NCBI GenBank assembly: GCA_015039315.1
Contig: WIDE01000080.1
Span: forward strand, 1 to 58,500
DNA: 58,500 nt
Direction of reading: 5' to 3'
Origin: Clavulina sp. PMI_390
Taxonomy: Eukaryota; Basidiomycota; Agaricomycetes; Cantharellales; Hydnaceae
Shown here: one piece after another, positions 46,651 through 58,440 of the stretch
Numbering within the stretch: position 1 is the stretch's first letter
Layout of the letters: each line of letters starts with the position of its first letter
Translations under genes and position numbers: made by a program
The notes under the pieces: model-generated
Database searches by the model: none
Seen by the model: only the letters and a program-made list of their open reading frames with translations
What the model was told of the DNA's origin: nothing

Positions 46651-49600
46651 GGGCGAGTGATGGAGTCGGGGAAAGGTGTTGCCTTTCCCCTTTTGTTGGT
46701 CGTGTTATCTTGGTCGCTAGTCTTTCATTGCATCGCTAGCCATTTTTTTTTTGCTCTTTTGCGCACGCGCATCGCTGCCGCTTTCCTACTTGCTTTTCCT
46801 CGCTTGATTAATTCGAGCGTACCTCCACCCCGCTAACCAAACCTTGTTCGTCGCCCCCGCCCCTCGCTCCGCTCTCCTCAATACACACTTGTGCTTTGTG
46901 CCATCGCCTCCTACTTGCTCGCCTGCTTTCCTCCCCGTGTCTGTTTGTCAACAACCAAGTTCAAAGGTATGTGCGCATCTTGATCTCTTTTGCTCTCGTA
47001 CCATTGCTGACGTTGTGCTTGCAATCAGTTGTACACGCGTTAGAAGCGAAACGAACGTTATGACCACCCCCTCTCCCACTGCGTACCTCTCTATTCACAG
47101 ACAAATAACCAAATCTATCCTCTCTTCGTTCCCACTTATCCTTCAACACTTTAGCATCGAATGATTAAGACACATTACATTTTGTTTTCGCGGGATTCCC
47201 CTAATAACCTTTCAGCCTCGCTCTCTCAATGTGCAGGCTCAATTGATAACCTATACCTTTTATCACACTCTCCATGCATATTTCCCCTACTTACGTACTC
47301 TTTCTTGGTATTGCTCGCAACGTCGAGTATCACAGCTCTCCTCTCTGTTGTCTTTCTTGGTTCATTGGCGGTATTCTCCGTTCTGTTTCATGCCCTCATC
47401 TCTCTCTCCTATATCTGTCTCTTTGTCTCTCTATCTCTCTCAATTGCCGCCTTTACATCCGCCTGATCGTAGTAACGCGCGGCCCGCGAGCTTGGCTTGG
47501 CCCGTCGTTTGGCTGTTCCCCCCTCCCCCGCTCTCCTCCCTCCGCCTTTTTTTTGTCGCTTATCGCCGCCGACCGACACACATCCCTCCTCTCCTCTCCA
47601 CTCCCCATCCCCCCAGCCAGCCAATCACTCGTGCGTCGCACGGATACACGGCCGTGTATGTTCAAGGGTTTGCTTATGCCTGGCAATTTGTGCTTTTAGC
47701 GGTACTCAAATCCTACACTCCTCGAGCTCGCTCAACCTTTGTATATGATGAGCCTTGGCGTGTGGTGTACCGAACTGTTACTATTTGAATTTAACACACT
47801 CTACTGCTAAATCAGCCTCCTTGCGAGTGATTGAGTACTTGATTGATGAGCGTCCAGCGCACGTAAACTAAGCGATCTCGTTGCATGTAAAGTGATCCGC
47901 TGAGGCTTGTGACTGCACCCGTCCACTCCTATGGCTTGACATTCCTGGCGTAATACGGTCATTTTCCTCCGTACGCTGCTGAAGCATGCAGCCTCCTCTT
48001 TCGGAATCAGTCTTTTTAATCCTGTCAATCTCCACCGTGGGCTTCTGGTACTATTGGGACCAATGAACCCAAATGCGTGTGTGTCGTCTGCAACTCAACA
48101 CTGGCGCGGGCACGGGATTTCTCTCGAACCCGAACCCCCATTGTCACGCCAATCCCTTCGCCTCCGTACTGACTTGACGAGGCACCGGCACCGGGCGCTC
48201 GCTCGGTCGACTTCGACAGATCAGCAAAAGAGCGGATCAGTTCTGTTCTGAGTTGCAAGAGCAACTCAGCCATGCATGCATATAGGCCGTCTCAGACGGC
48301 TTACTACAAACGCATGGCGGCCTTTCGTTCATACTTCTCATTGGACCCTGTCCGTCCTCGAGGGTAAACCAATAACACTTAGTAATCGACGACTAATAGC
48401 AGCCGCTGCAGCTGAAAGCACCGTGGACAAAACTTTTGACAAAAACGTTGCCGCTGCCGAACACGAATAAGCTTGGTAGTCTAAATAAGATCATTCAGAG
48501 GTCAGAAGCTCTTGCTATAGTCTCCGAAAAATTATATATTATTCTTTTTTTTCTTTTGGGTTTTGCTTTGGTGCTGATTGCCTTTTCGCGTCACCTCCGT
48601 TCCGCATGTGACCTCGCCGTTTGCAACGCAATGCAATGTCCGCCGACTGATGCTAATACCATTATCTATTACTACGAGAGTTCCAGAACTCTCTCATTTG
48701 CGCGGGGGCGGGCTCGGCTTAACTTAACTGGACGTAATCTCTCTTCCTCCCCCAAAGGCACAAAGTCTAAGGCGTGATAATGAATTTTCGGGTACACTTC
48801 CGCACCCACACTTTTTCCATTCCTTCTTCCATCTAACTCATCCTCGTGTGTCCAGCGTGGCACGTTTATTGATGGCTCCCATAACTGATACTGTAGCCGC
48901 GTTCGGCGGAGAAGGTTTGTTAGTTACAGCTTTTACATGGGACACGACCTCCCCCAAGACTTCTGTGCATGAGAAGTTTTACCGCAGTCAATCCGTTCCC
49001 ATCGCGTCCAAGGGAACAGAGTTGGTAGACTTCCACACACAGCCTAAAAAAACATCATGCACACGATACCCATTCAATTCGACTTCTGCCCGAAAGGACC
49101 GACTACTTTGCGAAAGCGCCGAAAGCCTCCACATTGGCCCAATTGCACATCTTGAGGTCCAGGTGATGGTGACTCTAACTTTACGTGTCAATTAAGGTAA
49201 GTAGTATAGGCGCGTGTGTAAGCGATTCCCAGACTCCGTCATCCACAATCGAGGCGATCGAAGCCTCCCGGTTCCGCAAATATTCAGAGGTCGAGAGTTT
49301 CACCCACGTTATGAACTTGAGAATATGGACATCGAATTCATGCACCACGCCGTGTCGCCAAGTGGCATGGATTTACCTCCCACCCTCGACGCCGCTCGCG
49401 AACGATCGACCGCGCCACATAGAATATGGAACATGAAACTATCATGTTCCCTTCATTGGGGCGTGGACATCGGTCTGGCAGCCTGTCGTTTGTCAGTTCT
49501 ACGCCTGTGAATGGGTGGCTTCGAGGCTGAAGCCGCATGCCGTTCCAGCCACCAGCTCATAAACGATATGAGCGCCTCCAGAGTAACATAAGTTCTTTCG

Positions 49601-50898
49601 CGCTAGACAGGTTCTCAGGTTGCATCATTGACCACACTTGTCATCGATCGATGCTCGAGCCCATTGTCGCCGCGTGTACAACATGCCTCTTCATGCCGTC
49701 TCCAGAGAAGTGGGAGCCAAAGAGATGCCGCGGACGCCGCTTGGTCTAGCATTGCTGGCGAAATTTTCCGTTCTAGACTGCTGGGCCTAGACTTGGTGTT
49801 AACCTAGGATCGGGACAGTCGTGGAAGACAGCATGACATCACCCCCAAATTCCGGAAATGTGTCGATGGTGTCAATGAGTGAGATGAGATGGGATGAGAT
49901 TGCTGATACTGATCCTCCAGTCTCCAGCTGAATCTAGATACCTCTGAATGAGGGAGGTCCAGGCTGGTCTCAAACCGTCAGATATATTCATCAGTGCCTA
50001 GAATGACTTGCTTCGTGCCCGGCGCGGATCCGACATTAACTGAACAGAATTTCTGATGATCGACAACTCACTTCGGTAGGTGGATCCCCAAGACGTCCAA
50101 AATTATCTGGGAACGAAAAAGCCATGAGCCTTGCGTTCCGGGTGTTCTAGGATCGTGCATCCGAAGAGATGTACAAAGCAATCAACATGTGAATTGGAGC
50201 GGTGTGGGGTGTTTGTGCGGAGGGCCGTTGAAATTCGGGTCGGTGTGTGGGATTGACGTCCAGAGTGACAGATGCGGCCAGCAGGCGAATGAAGCCAAGT
50301 TGAGTGTCCATGATCCACATCGCTGCAGGTGCCGCGGCTTCTCGCTCCGTGCTCTATAGTGCGGTCATGCACAGTTCAGCGGGCGTCGGGCGAAGACAAT
50401 GGGAGGGTGATGCGCACCGGAACCTTTGTTATTGGCCAAACTTCTGTGCATCACAGTACACGAGCATGGCACATGCGAATCTGCATTGCGCTCCTCATGA
50501 GCCCGCTAGGAACGGCGGTTTTCACCGATCGGAAGAGCACTCTGGTCAAAATCTGGAGATGGTGAGGTTGCAAATATTCCGTTGTTTATCCCTTGGCGTG
50601 CGGAGCCAAACGGAGAGCAGAGTCCATGTGGAGATCTCATTTGAAAAGTCACTCTCTAAAAAAGCAAGGCAAATAAAGACTTGGCGGCTGAGGAAAGGAG
50701 CTCAATGAGTGGTGCCATGTGGCCAAAGCTTTGCTGTGATTGAAGCTATCATTGCTATTGTACCAAGATTTGTTGTTTACAGGGAAATTGGTACCTGATC
50801 ATGAGAGTGATAACGCCTCAGTTCATTGATGAGTGGAAATAACAGCTGCGGAACCTACGGTGAGACGGGACCGAACACGGCGTATCTAGGCACGACGA
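46651..50898. other. 4.2-kb gene-free region downstream of the C2H2 regulator
   Basis: No convincing coding sequence on either strand. The first kilobase is strongly pyrimidine-rich on the plus strand, as at basidiomycete promoters and leaders. An intron-like unit is at 46967-47028. From 47.8 to 50.9 kb I see nothing I can name. Confidence 0.5.
46967..47028 (+). other. Isolated intron-like unit downstream of the C2H2 gene
   Basis: Donor AAAG|GTATGTGC, branch-like TGCTGAC 17-23 nt before the end, acceptor CAATCAG|TTG; 62 nt, the normal intron size in this genome. No coding frame runs through it. It may be an intron in a long 3' UTR of the C2H2 mRNA or in a separate non-coding transcript. Confidence 0.4.
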
Positions 50899-52228
50899 TC
50901 ACTCGGCAGCCTTTTTCTTCTTATCTTCCACGAGCTCCACGTTATCTGCAGGCACGACCTTGAAGCAGCCGACCAACGCTGAGCTCCCCTTGCCCTGGTT
51001 GGCATCCTCAATAATTTCGAGAATATCATCTGACACGTCGCCTTGCACGGTAATCTCCTCTAGCCCCTGAGGATTCTTTGCCACGGAGGCACCCGTGGCG
51101 AATCGTTGCGCCAACAATTTGGACGCCTTCTTCAGATCCACCCCTGTGAAGTTTGGGCGTCAAATTAGGAGAAAATTTATAGAAAATCACCCGTTTACGC
51201 GAAAGTGTGCGCAAGTGGGGGATCCATATGATTGGCGAGAGTGAGAGGGCGCAGAAAAACAGAGGGAGCGTTCACATCGCAGCCAGCCGCGGGGTCGTGA
51301 CCCGGCGGGGATGGCGAATCCCAACGCCCACACCATCACGGGCCACGATCCGGGAACTTGGCGAGAGCGGTGCAGATATTGCCACTCCCCAACCAGAAGG
51401 GAGCGTTTGACAGCACAAATGAGGGACTCACCAAAGGTCTCAAGCCCAAAGATCGTGGTTACGTGCTTGCGCTTCGTTCGCTCAATTCTCTTGATTATTA
51501 CCTGGGATAAGGAGGCCATAAACGATTAGGAGAGAAGGGAAGCCACATGTACAAATGTGATACCTTGGAAGCCTGTGTGAAAAGCGATCAGTGATGTGCA
51601 TGATATATCGTCAAGTCAGTGAACGTAATGCACTTGTTTCTTCTTCTCGTCCGCCTCTGCCTTCGCTTCTGCCTTCGCTTCCTTCTTTGCCGTGTCCTTT
51701 TCGAGTTTATTTTGAGCCTCTAGCGATAAGGTTCCAACCTTGGCAGTAAGCGCATCTAAGCAAGAGAGACAGATCAAGCAAGTCGTCGAGTCAAAATGAA
51801 TTTGGCTTCTTCACGCTGAACCAGGAATCATACCTTCGGAATAATATTTGGGGTAGACGTCGGGGTGATTCTCGAGAAGCCATGCTTTACAACGAGTCAA
51901 ATGTGATCCGAATTCGCAGTATTCCACTGGCCATGTGCAAACTGGTAGATCACATAAATGACGACAACCAGGAGGGCAACATGGGGTCGCACAGATCACA
52001 CGCAAGATGATGATGAGAGTTAGAACAAGTATCCGAAGGGGTGGATATTATGATAGAACTATCAAGAATATCCCCTGCCCTAGGACAGCAAACAGAAGGC
52101 ATTCACTTACCACCACAATACAGGACGTTCACGGGTTCAGGCGGCGGTGCGGATGTTGATCCTTGGCCTTGAGAGTCATCAGCAACCTCTTCTGCGGGCG
52201 CTGAGGTCGTAGGTTTGTGATGGGGCAT
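50899..52228 (-). CDS. TMA22: Translation machinery-associated protein 22 (DENR homologue)
   Basis: Minus-strand exons 52228-52111, 51941-51834, 51755-51634, 51572-51564, 51501-51432, 51143-50899; 223 residues. TMA22/DENR pairs with TMA20/MCT-1 on the 40S subunit to recycle tRNA and mRNA after termination and to aid re-initiation. N-terminal zinc-binding-like part: VLYCGVCTWPVEYCEFG, then LTRCKAWL, YPKYYSE. A Lys/Ala/Glu-rich linker follows. The C-terminal SUI1 domain has KVIIKRIERTKRKHVTTIFG, LETFGVDLKKASKLLAQRFA, TGASVAKNPQGLEEITVQG and GDVSDDILEII. Exon 4 is a 9-nt micro-exon (Ala-Ser-Lys). It is needed to give ASKVIIKRIER as in other fungi. The last intron is 288 bp, long for this gene. 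Confidence 0.93.
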
Positions 52229-52785
52229 GATACGAATCGAAGATCGGAGCTCTGAAGGGTTGGCGATCGCGACAGCCGTGGCGCATGATTTCAGAGGGGA
52301 TCGGATAATTGGATGCAGGGAAAAGTGGCAAAGCGTTCAAAAGCATTCATTTTTCTCCGAATATGAGAGCCTTCAGGCGAGGCTTACATCGATCGTCTCA
52401 ATGGGTGCAGTGACACAGCTGCGCGTGCCTTGTTTACAAGAACGATGGTGACGAAATTCAAATTCCCGTGGTTCGACAACATCAGAGGCAACTATCAAAA
52501 AGATTGATGATAAGACGCGATCTATATAGGGCGCCCGTGGAATCTTATTCGAGGTGTGTGAAACAATGCCGACTGTAGAGATCTCAACAACTTGATGTAC
52601 GGGGACAATGACCACTTTATTGTCAAAAAATAAGAGCCGAAGCTGATGGCAAGTAACCTTAGCAGCATATAAGATGGATTTATGGTACAATGTGTCTGGA
52701 TATGCGACAAGATACCCCTAAGTCAACAGACTAGTTTATGGCAGTAATATTGCACACTCGAGTGCTCAATCTTTTGTCACGAGTG
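52229..52785. other. Intergenic region TMA22 / F-box gene 3
   Basis: 557 bp, containing the 5' flank of TMA22 (minus) and the 3' flank of F-box gene 3 (minus). No gene recognised. Confidence 0.4.
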
Positions 52786-54541
52786 TCAGTCCCAGGCAGG
52801 ATGGCTGATCCAAGGCTGGTCATGAGGCACAAAGCGGAAGCGGGACTGCAAGAATATATCAGGAATTAGCAGTCGGTCGCTTTTCGCCGGCAGCTGCACG
52901 AGAACTCGTAGCCCGGGAGCGTTTCCGAGAAGCTCAGTGGAAACATGTGATTGAAGGGTTTTTAGTCCATTCCCCAAGGATTGAATGTCGTTTGGAGACG
53001 CCGGGTCCTCGCCAAGTCCATCAAAAGCTTTATACGCGTCCAAATGAAGGAGGCGAAGACGAGGGAACGCTTGTGGGACAGAGGGTATCTGCCCGACAAG
53101 GGCGTCACTGCATGGACACTGCAAAATCTCCAGCCGCTGTTGGCTGGCGAAGAAATTTTCCCAGTGCTTTTTAGTAATGTAATGCGAGCGAAGCTCTATC
53201 CTCAAGGTCATCAAGGTTGAGGGGGGGTTCAGAGAAAAGAGACCATGAATAAGGGATTCTTCCACAGCCTCCTTGTCTACGATCTGGATCGAATCCATCG
53301 GCCCATCGGTGGTAAGCTCCTCGAGGCAAGGCACCTTCAGGCGGATAAGACTCGAAAACTGTGGTATATCTTCAATGAGGGCAAGTCGGAGGGATTTGAG
53401 TGTGATGGCTCGGGAGGTCACTCCTGATGAAGCATGGGGGCCTCGATCCCTGTACACCATGTTTCGACACAAGGCCAGCTTTGAGAGCGCATCAAAATGT
53501 TCCAAAACACTCCATGTACCATCGGGGAGGCTATCGAAATCAACAACGAGAGAAGTGATCATACTAGCATTGATCGTGGTCAGTCCAAAAAGATCAGTGT
53601 ATGTGTTAGCCGATGCATGGAATGTATCAGTGACGACGCGGAGCGATAGCTCTCGCAGATGGGGGTACATAGCACCAGATGGGAAGATAGCAGGAGGGTC
53701 CATTTCCCATAACCCACGATCCTTTTTCCACCTGATAGTCAGAGAAGCCAGATTCGGGATCTGGGAAGGGAGGGGGAGAGGGGCGAGATGGGTCTCATTG
53801 ATGATGGAGTTATAGTTAACGTGAAGACTTTCACAGCGAAGAAGGGCGGGAGAGAGATAGCTGCTGTCATTGGGAGGCTCTTCGTTGTTTGGCGCTCTCT
53901 CATCTACCAGATTAACCGAGATAGTGATACTGGCCGCTCTGACTCTTTCTAGTCGCAAACGTATTACTGTCTCTTGGTGGGAGTGGGAGAGAGTGAGGTA
54001 AATGTGCTTCCATATTGAAACACGATTCGTTAACACCACGAACCACCAGTGACAGATGCCTAGCAAATCGATGCGAGCGCGCTCGCGGTTGGAGAAGTAT
54101 TCAGATAACCCGGTGTCCTCACCAAAGACCACCGGGTCCACACTGAGGCAGCACCACTCAAAGATATCACCAAGGACCTGCTCGGGGAGCTTATTGATGA
54201 GAGCTTGGTTGTTCGCTACCCGAGCGAGGGCAGCGTCAAGTTCCTTCACCTCAGCCTCAACAACAGCAGCCATCCGGCGCAGAGAATCCAGTTCCGTGCA
54301 TAGGGCATGCCGGTGCGAGTGGAGCAAGGTGGGCTTACTAGGGTTCAACCTCAATTACGTGGGATACGGTTTCAGCTAACTTGGCTTACTGTGGTGAGTG
54401 AAACTGCGGGACCTACTCATCCAATGTGCCATCACTGGTATCGACTTCGTACCGCGACGTTGTGGGGTTACTTATTAATTTTCGTTTCTCGAGGCGGCCG
54501 ATAAGGCTTTGTAGCTCGTCATGCCCAAACAGCGTGGACAT
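52786..54541 (-). CDS. F-box protein 3 (tandem array member)
   Basis: Minus-strand exons 54541-54417 and 54337-52786; 558 residues. It is a probable SCF receptor. The first exon reads MSTLFGHDELQSLIGRLEKR, joined in phase 2 (GA|T) to KPTLLHSHRHALCTELDSL. A short coiled coil follows (MAAVVEAEVKELDAALARVA), then the F-box at about residues 90-135 (INKLPEQVLGDIFEWCCLS ... GICHWWFVVLTNRVSIWKHI). Leucine-rich strands follow, and the end is FVPHDQPWISHPAWD. It is the most diverged of the three tandem copies. Its promoter has a perfect 18-bp palindrome at 54581-54598. Confidence 0.86.
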
Positions 54542-54580
54542 CGGCGCGTTCAGTCACACACGAGGCAAAAAGGCAGGACC

Positions 54581-54598
54581 CATCGTTACATAACGATG
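54581..54598. promoter_or_regulatory. Perfect 18-bp palindromic promoter element of F-box gene 3
   Basis: CATCGTTA-CA-TAACGATG: two 8-bp arms with a 2-bp centre, 40-57 bp upstream of the start at 54541. The core TTACATAAC recurs upstream of F-box genes 4 (56521-56529) and 5 (58432-58440). The form suggests a dimeric factor such as a bZIP protein; that is inference. Confidence 0.5.
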
Positions 54599-54688
54599 TC
54601 ACGGTTTCTGGCCTCGAAACAATATTCACAGTATGTGTACACTTCTTCCAATAATATCATTTTGGAGGAGACAACAAATCGGGAAAAT

Positions 54689-56479
54689 TTATTCCCATAC
54701 AGGGTGGTTGTCCCAAGGCTTGTCGTAAGGCGTAACACGGAAGCGGGGCAAAGGAAAGTCGTCGGGAAGGAGCGAGCGATCGCTCTCTTCATGTAGTTGC
54801 ACCAGGACTCGTAAACCTGGTGTGGTTTCAGGGAGCTCGGAGGATACATCTGGTCTAAGCGCTTCGAGTTGGATCCCAAGGAAGCAAATTTCATGTGGGG
54901 ACACATCATCTGCCACGCGTCTATCAAAAGCATACTCGGCACCCAAATGGAGTAGGCGAAGGCGAGGGAATGCCTCGGGGATGGAAGGAAGCAGCTTCAC
55001 CAGTGGGTTACCACATGGACACTGAAGGATTTCCAGACGTTTTTGAGCAGCGAAGAAATTATTCCAATGCTCTTCAGGAATACGATGAATAGCCCACTCA
55101 TAAAGCGCTATCCGCAACGTCACAAGGAAAGAGGGAGGGGAGAGAGAGAACAGCCCATCGGTAAGAGATTCTTCTAGAACCTCTTCGTGTTCCATTCCCC
55201 CTGAATCCATCGGCGCATACGTAACAAGCTCCTCAAGTTCAGGGGCTTTTAGCCGGACCAGGCTCGAGAGGTATGGGATATCATTGATATCCGCAATACG
55301 AAGGGATCTGAGGGTGATGGAGTGGGGGCTCACTCCAGTATACGAGTGAGGCCAATCACTCCCCACACATCGGCGATGCAGAGTGAGCTTTGAGAGTCCA
55401 TCGAAGTGTTCCAAGAGGCTCCATGTGCCGTCGGGGGCGTAGTCAAAATCAATATCGAGAGTTGTGATAGCGCTGACATTCACCATATCGAGACCAAAGA
55501 GATCAGCGAAGGTGGTGTTTACACCATAGTGTCTATAGGTGGTAGTGATGTGCAGCGAAAGCTCTTGTAATTGGGGATACAGAACACCTGGAGAGAAAAC
55601 GGTAGGAGGACGTGTTTCGCCGGGGCTGTAATAATCCCGACTCCATTGGATGGATAACGAAGTTAAGGCTGGGAATTTATCAGGGGGCGGAAAAGGAAGT
55701 AAGGGATGCGCAGTGGGCGTGGAACGATAGTTAACGTGCAGAGTTTCGCATCGATGAAAGGACTGCGCGAGCACGTGGTCCACTGCATAGAAAGTCGAAG
55801 GATCCTCTTGTTGATCTGATATGCCGCGGAGCAGACGAATTGAGATGGCAAGGCTCGCTTCCTTTGCCCGTTCCAGTCGCAAACGTGTCACCATGGCCAT
55901 GGCCTCCGGATCACGGTTGGGGACGCCAGAGAGGGCGTATACGTGCCTCCAGATCGAAGCACGATTTGTCAACACTACGAACCACCAGTGGCAGATACCC
56001 AGCAATGTGAGACGAGCGCGTTCACGGTCGAGAAAAGTTCGGGACGACCATTTGTCGTCGCTAAACCGTTCTGGGTCCACGCTGAGACAGCACCATTCGA
56101 ATATATCCCCAAGGATCTGCTCGGGAAGTTTGTTTATAGGAGCTCGGCGATTTGCTGCTCGGGCAAGGATGAAGTCGACTTGCTTCACTTCCACCTCAAC
56201 AACAGCGAGCGTGCGTCGTAAATAGCCAATTTCCTTGCGGAGATCGTGTTGATGAGAGCTGAGCGAGTCAAGGTAGTCAAGAGAGGGACTGTCTCGGAAA
56301 ATTTCTCAGTATGATGTCCCCACAGTGAGAAAAAACTCGGGAACATACTCATCTAGAGAGTTATCGTGGTTGTTGATATCGACAGCATCTTGAAATGTCT
56401 TTGGATCACTAGTCCCTTTTCGTTGTTCAAGATAGCTGATTAGAGTTTTGAGCTCATTATACCCCAAGGGTTCCAGCAT
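54689..56479 (-). CDS. F-box protein 4 (tandem array member)
   Basis: Minus-strand exons 56479-56349 and 56288-54689; 576 residues. The first exon reads MLEPLGYNELKTLISYLEQR then KGTSDPKTFQDAVDI. It joins in phase 2 (GA|T) to PSLDYLDSLSSHQHDLRKE. The coiled coil is LRRTLAVVEVEVKQVDFILA, the F-box INKLPEQILGDIFEWCCLS ... GICHWWFVVLTNRASIWRHV, followed by leucine-rich strands and the end VTPYDKPWDNHPVWE. It is very close to F-box protein 5 (shared SVDPxRFxDDKWSSRTFL, LLHLGAEYAFDRR), a recent tandem duplication. Confidence 0.87.
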
Positions 56480-56520
56480 TGTTGTGCCCAGTCACACAAG
56501 GGAAGAGCCAAGATGGTTCA

Positions 56521-56529
56521 TTACATAAC
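56521..56529. promoter_or_regulatory. TTACATAAC element upstream of F-box gene 4
   Basis: Shared nine-base core of the F-box array promoters, 42-50 bp upstream of the start at 56479. Confidence 0.4.
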
Positions 56530-56619
56530 GAGGTATGTTCATCTACAGCCTCCGAAGGAGCCAATATAAATCTATATCCTTAAAAAGAAATTTACACCAG
56601 TAAAAATGGGGATTCAAGA

Positions 56620-58403
56620 TCAAATTGAGGTCCACTTGGGATGGGTGATCCAAGGTTCATCGTGAGGCGTAACACGGAAGCGGGATAAGGGAAAGTCTTT
56701 GGGGAGTAGTACTCGATCACTCCCTTTCCCTAGCTGTATCAGGATTCGTAGGCCTGGCACGTCTTCAGGGAGCTTGGAAGATACGTATTGCCGAAGCGCT
56801 TCAAGCTGAGTTCCAAGCAACTGGATTTCATCTGGAGTCACATCATCCGCTTGGCGTCTATCGAAAGCGTACTCGGCGCCCAAATGGAGCAGACGGAGAC
56901 GAGGGAATGCGTCGGGAATGGAAGGAAGTAGTTTCACCAATAGGTTTCTACATGGGCACCGAAGGATCTCCAAGCGTTTTTGAGTAGCAAAGAAGTTGTG
57001 CCAGTGTTCATCGGGAATGTGATGAATAGCCCACTCATCGAGCGCCATCCGCAAGGCCACAAGGAGAGAAGGAGGGGAGGGAGAGAAGAGGCCGTTGATA
57101 AGAGATTCTTCTACAACATCTTCGTGCTCTATCCCTCCCACATCCAGTGGCCCATGTGTGGTCAACTCCTCGAGGTGAGGAGCCTTGAGCCGAACAAGAC
57201 TCGAGAAGTATGGCACATTATTGATCTCTGCAGTCCGGAGAGATTCGAGCGTAATGGCCTGGAGGCTCACTCCAGTATTTGAGAGCGGGTAATCACCCCA
57301 CCTCTGGCGGCGGTGTAGCGTAAGCTTTGTCAGGCCATCAAAGTGTTCCAGGATACTCCACGTCGCGTCCGGGACGTTGTCAAAATCGATATGGAGGGAA
57401 GTGATAGCACTGACATCCACCATATCCAGACCAAAAAGATCAGCAAAGATGACATCTGCGCTCCAGAGCCTATTGGTGGTGGTGATGTGGAGCCAGAGCT
57501 CCTGCAGTTGGGGATATAATACACCTGGATAGAAAACAGTGGGAGGATATGTTTCCTCTAAATCGTCATAATTCCGACTCCATTGAATAGAGAGTGAAGT
57601 CAGATTTGGGAATGCACTTGGGAGAGGAAGTGGAAGCAAGGGGTGTCCAGGAGGAGTGGAACGATAATTGACGTGAAGGCTTTCGCATTGCGGGAGGCAT
57701 TGCACGAGTACGTCATCTACAGCATAGAAGGCCACAGGGTCTTCATATTCATCTGGCATGTCGCGGAGCAGGAAAACTGAGAGAGCAATAGTCGCTTCCT
57801 TAGCTCGTTCCAATCGCAAACGCGTCACCATCGCCATGGCCTCTGGATCACGACGGGGAAGGCCAGAGAGGACGTAAACATCCCTCCAGATAGAAACACG
57901 ATTTGTCAACACCACAGACCACCAGTAACAGACACCCAGCAATTTGACACGAGCGCGTTCACGATTGAGGAAAGTCCGAGATGACCATTTGTCATCTCCA
58001 AATCGATCCGGGTCTACGCTCAGACAGCACCATTCGAATATGTCTCCGAGGATTTGCTCATCGAGCTTATTGACGGGAGCTAAACAATTCGTCGCCCGAG
58101 CGAGGGCGGTGTCAACATGTTTCGCCTCTGCCTCAACAACAGCGAGCGCACGGCGCAAAGAGTCTAGTTCTGCGTGGACGGAGGACTGACGTGAGCCGAG
58201 TGACTCGATATGATCTGGGGTAAAGCTAGGTCGGGAACGGGATCAGCGTGCGGTGGCCTTCGTATTGAACCTGCCGAAACCCACCCATTGGGCGAGCTGA
58301 GACTGACGACATTTCGAGATGTTTTTGGATCACTTGTCGCCTTTCGATTTTCAAGATAGTCAATCAAATTTTGGAGCTCATCATGTCCAAAGGATGTAGA
58401 CAT
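56620..58403 (-). CDS. F-box protein 5 (tandem array member)
   Basis: Minus-strand exons 58403-58285 and 58225-56620; 574 residues. The first exon reads MSTSFGHDELQNLIDYLENR, then KATSDPKTSRNV. Phase-2 joining (GG|C) gives FTPDHIESLGSRQSSVHAEL; donor GTGGGT is inferred from phase and from the sister genes. The coiled coil is LRRALAVVEAEAKHVDTALA, the F-box VNKLDEQILGDIFEWCCLS ... GVCYWWSVVLTNRVSIWRDV, and the end VTPHDEPWITHPKW. It is the sister copy of F-box protein 4. Confidence 0.86.
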
Positions 58404-58431
58404 TCTTGTAGGTAAATGGTGCTGTATCGCA

Positions 58432-58440
58432 TTACATAAC
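58432..58440. promoter_or_regulatory. TTACATAAC element upstream of F-box gene 5
   Basis: Third copy of the shared nine-base core, 29-37 bp upstream of the start at 58403. Confidence 0.4.

Noticed and set aside
47231..47788. 185-codon open frame downstream of the C2H2 gene
   Set aside because: Ser/Pro/Leu-rich translation of a pyrimidine tract. Not coding-like.
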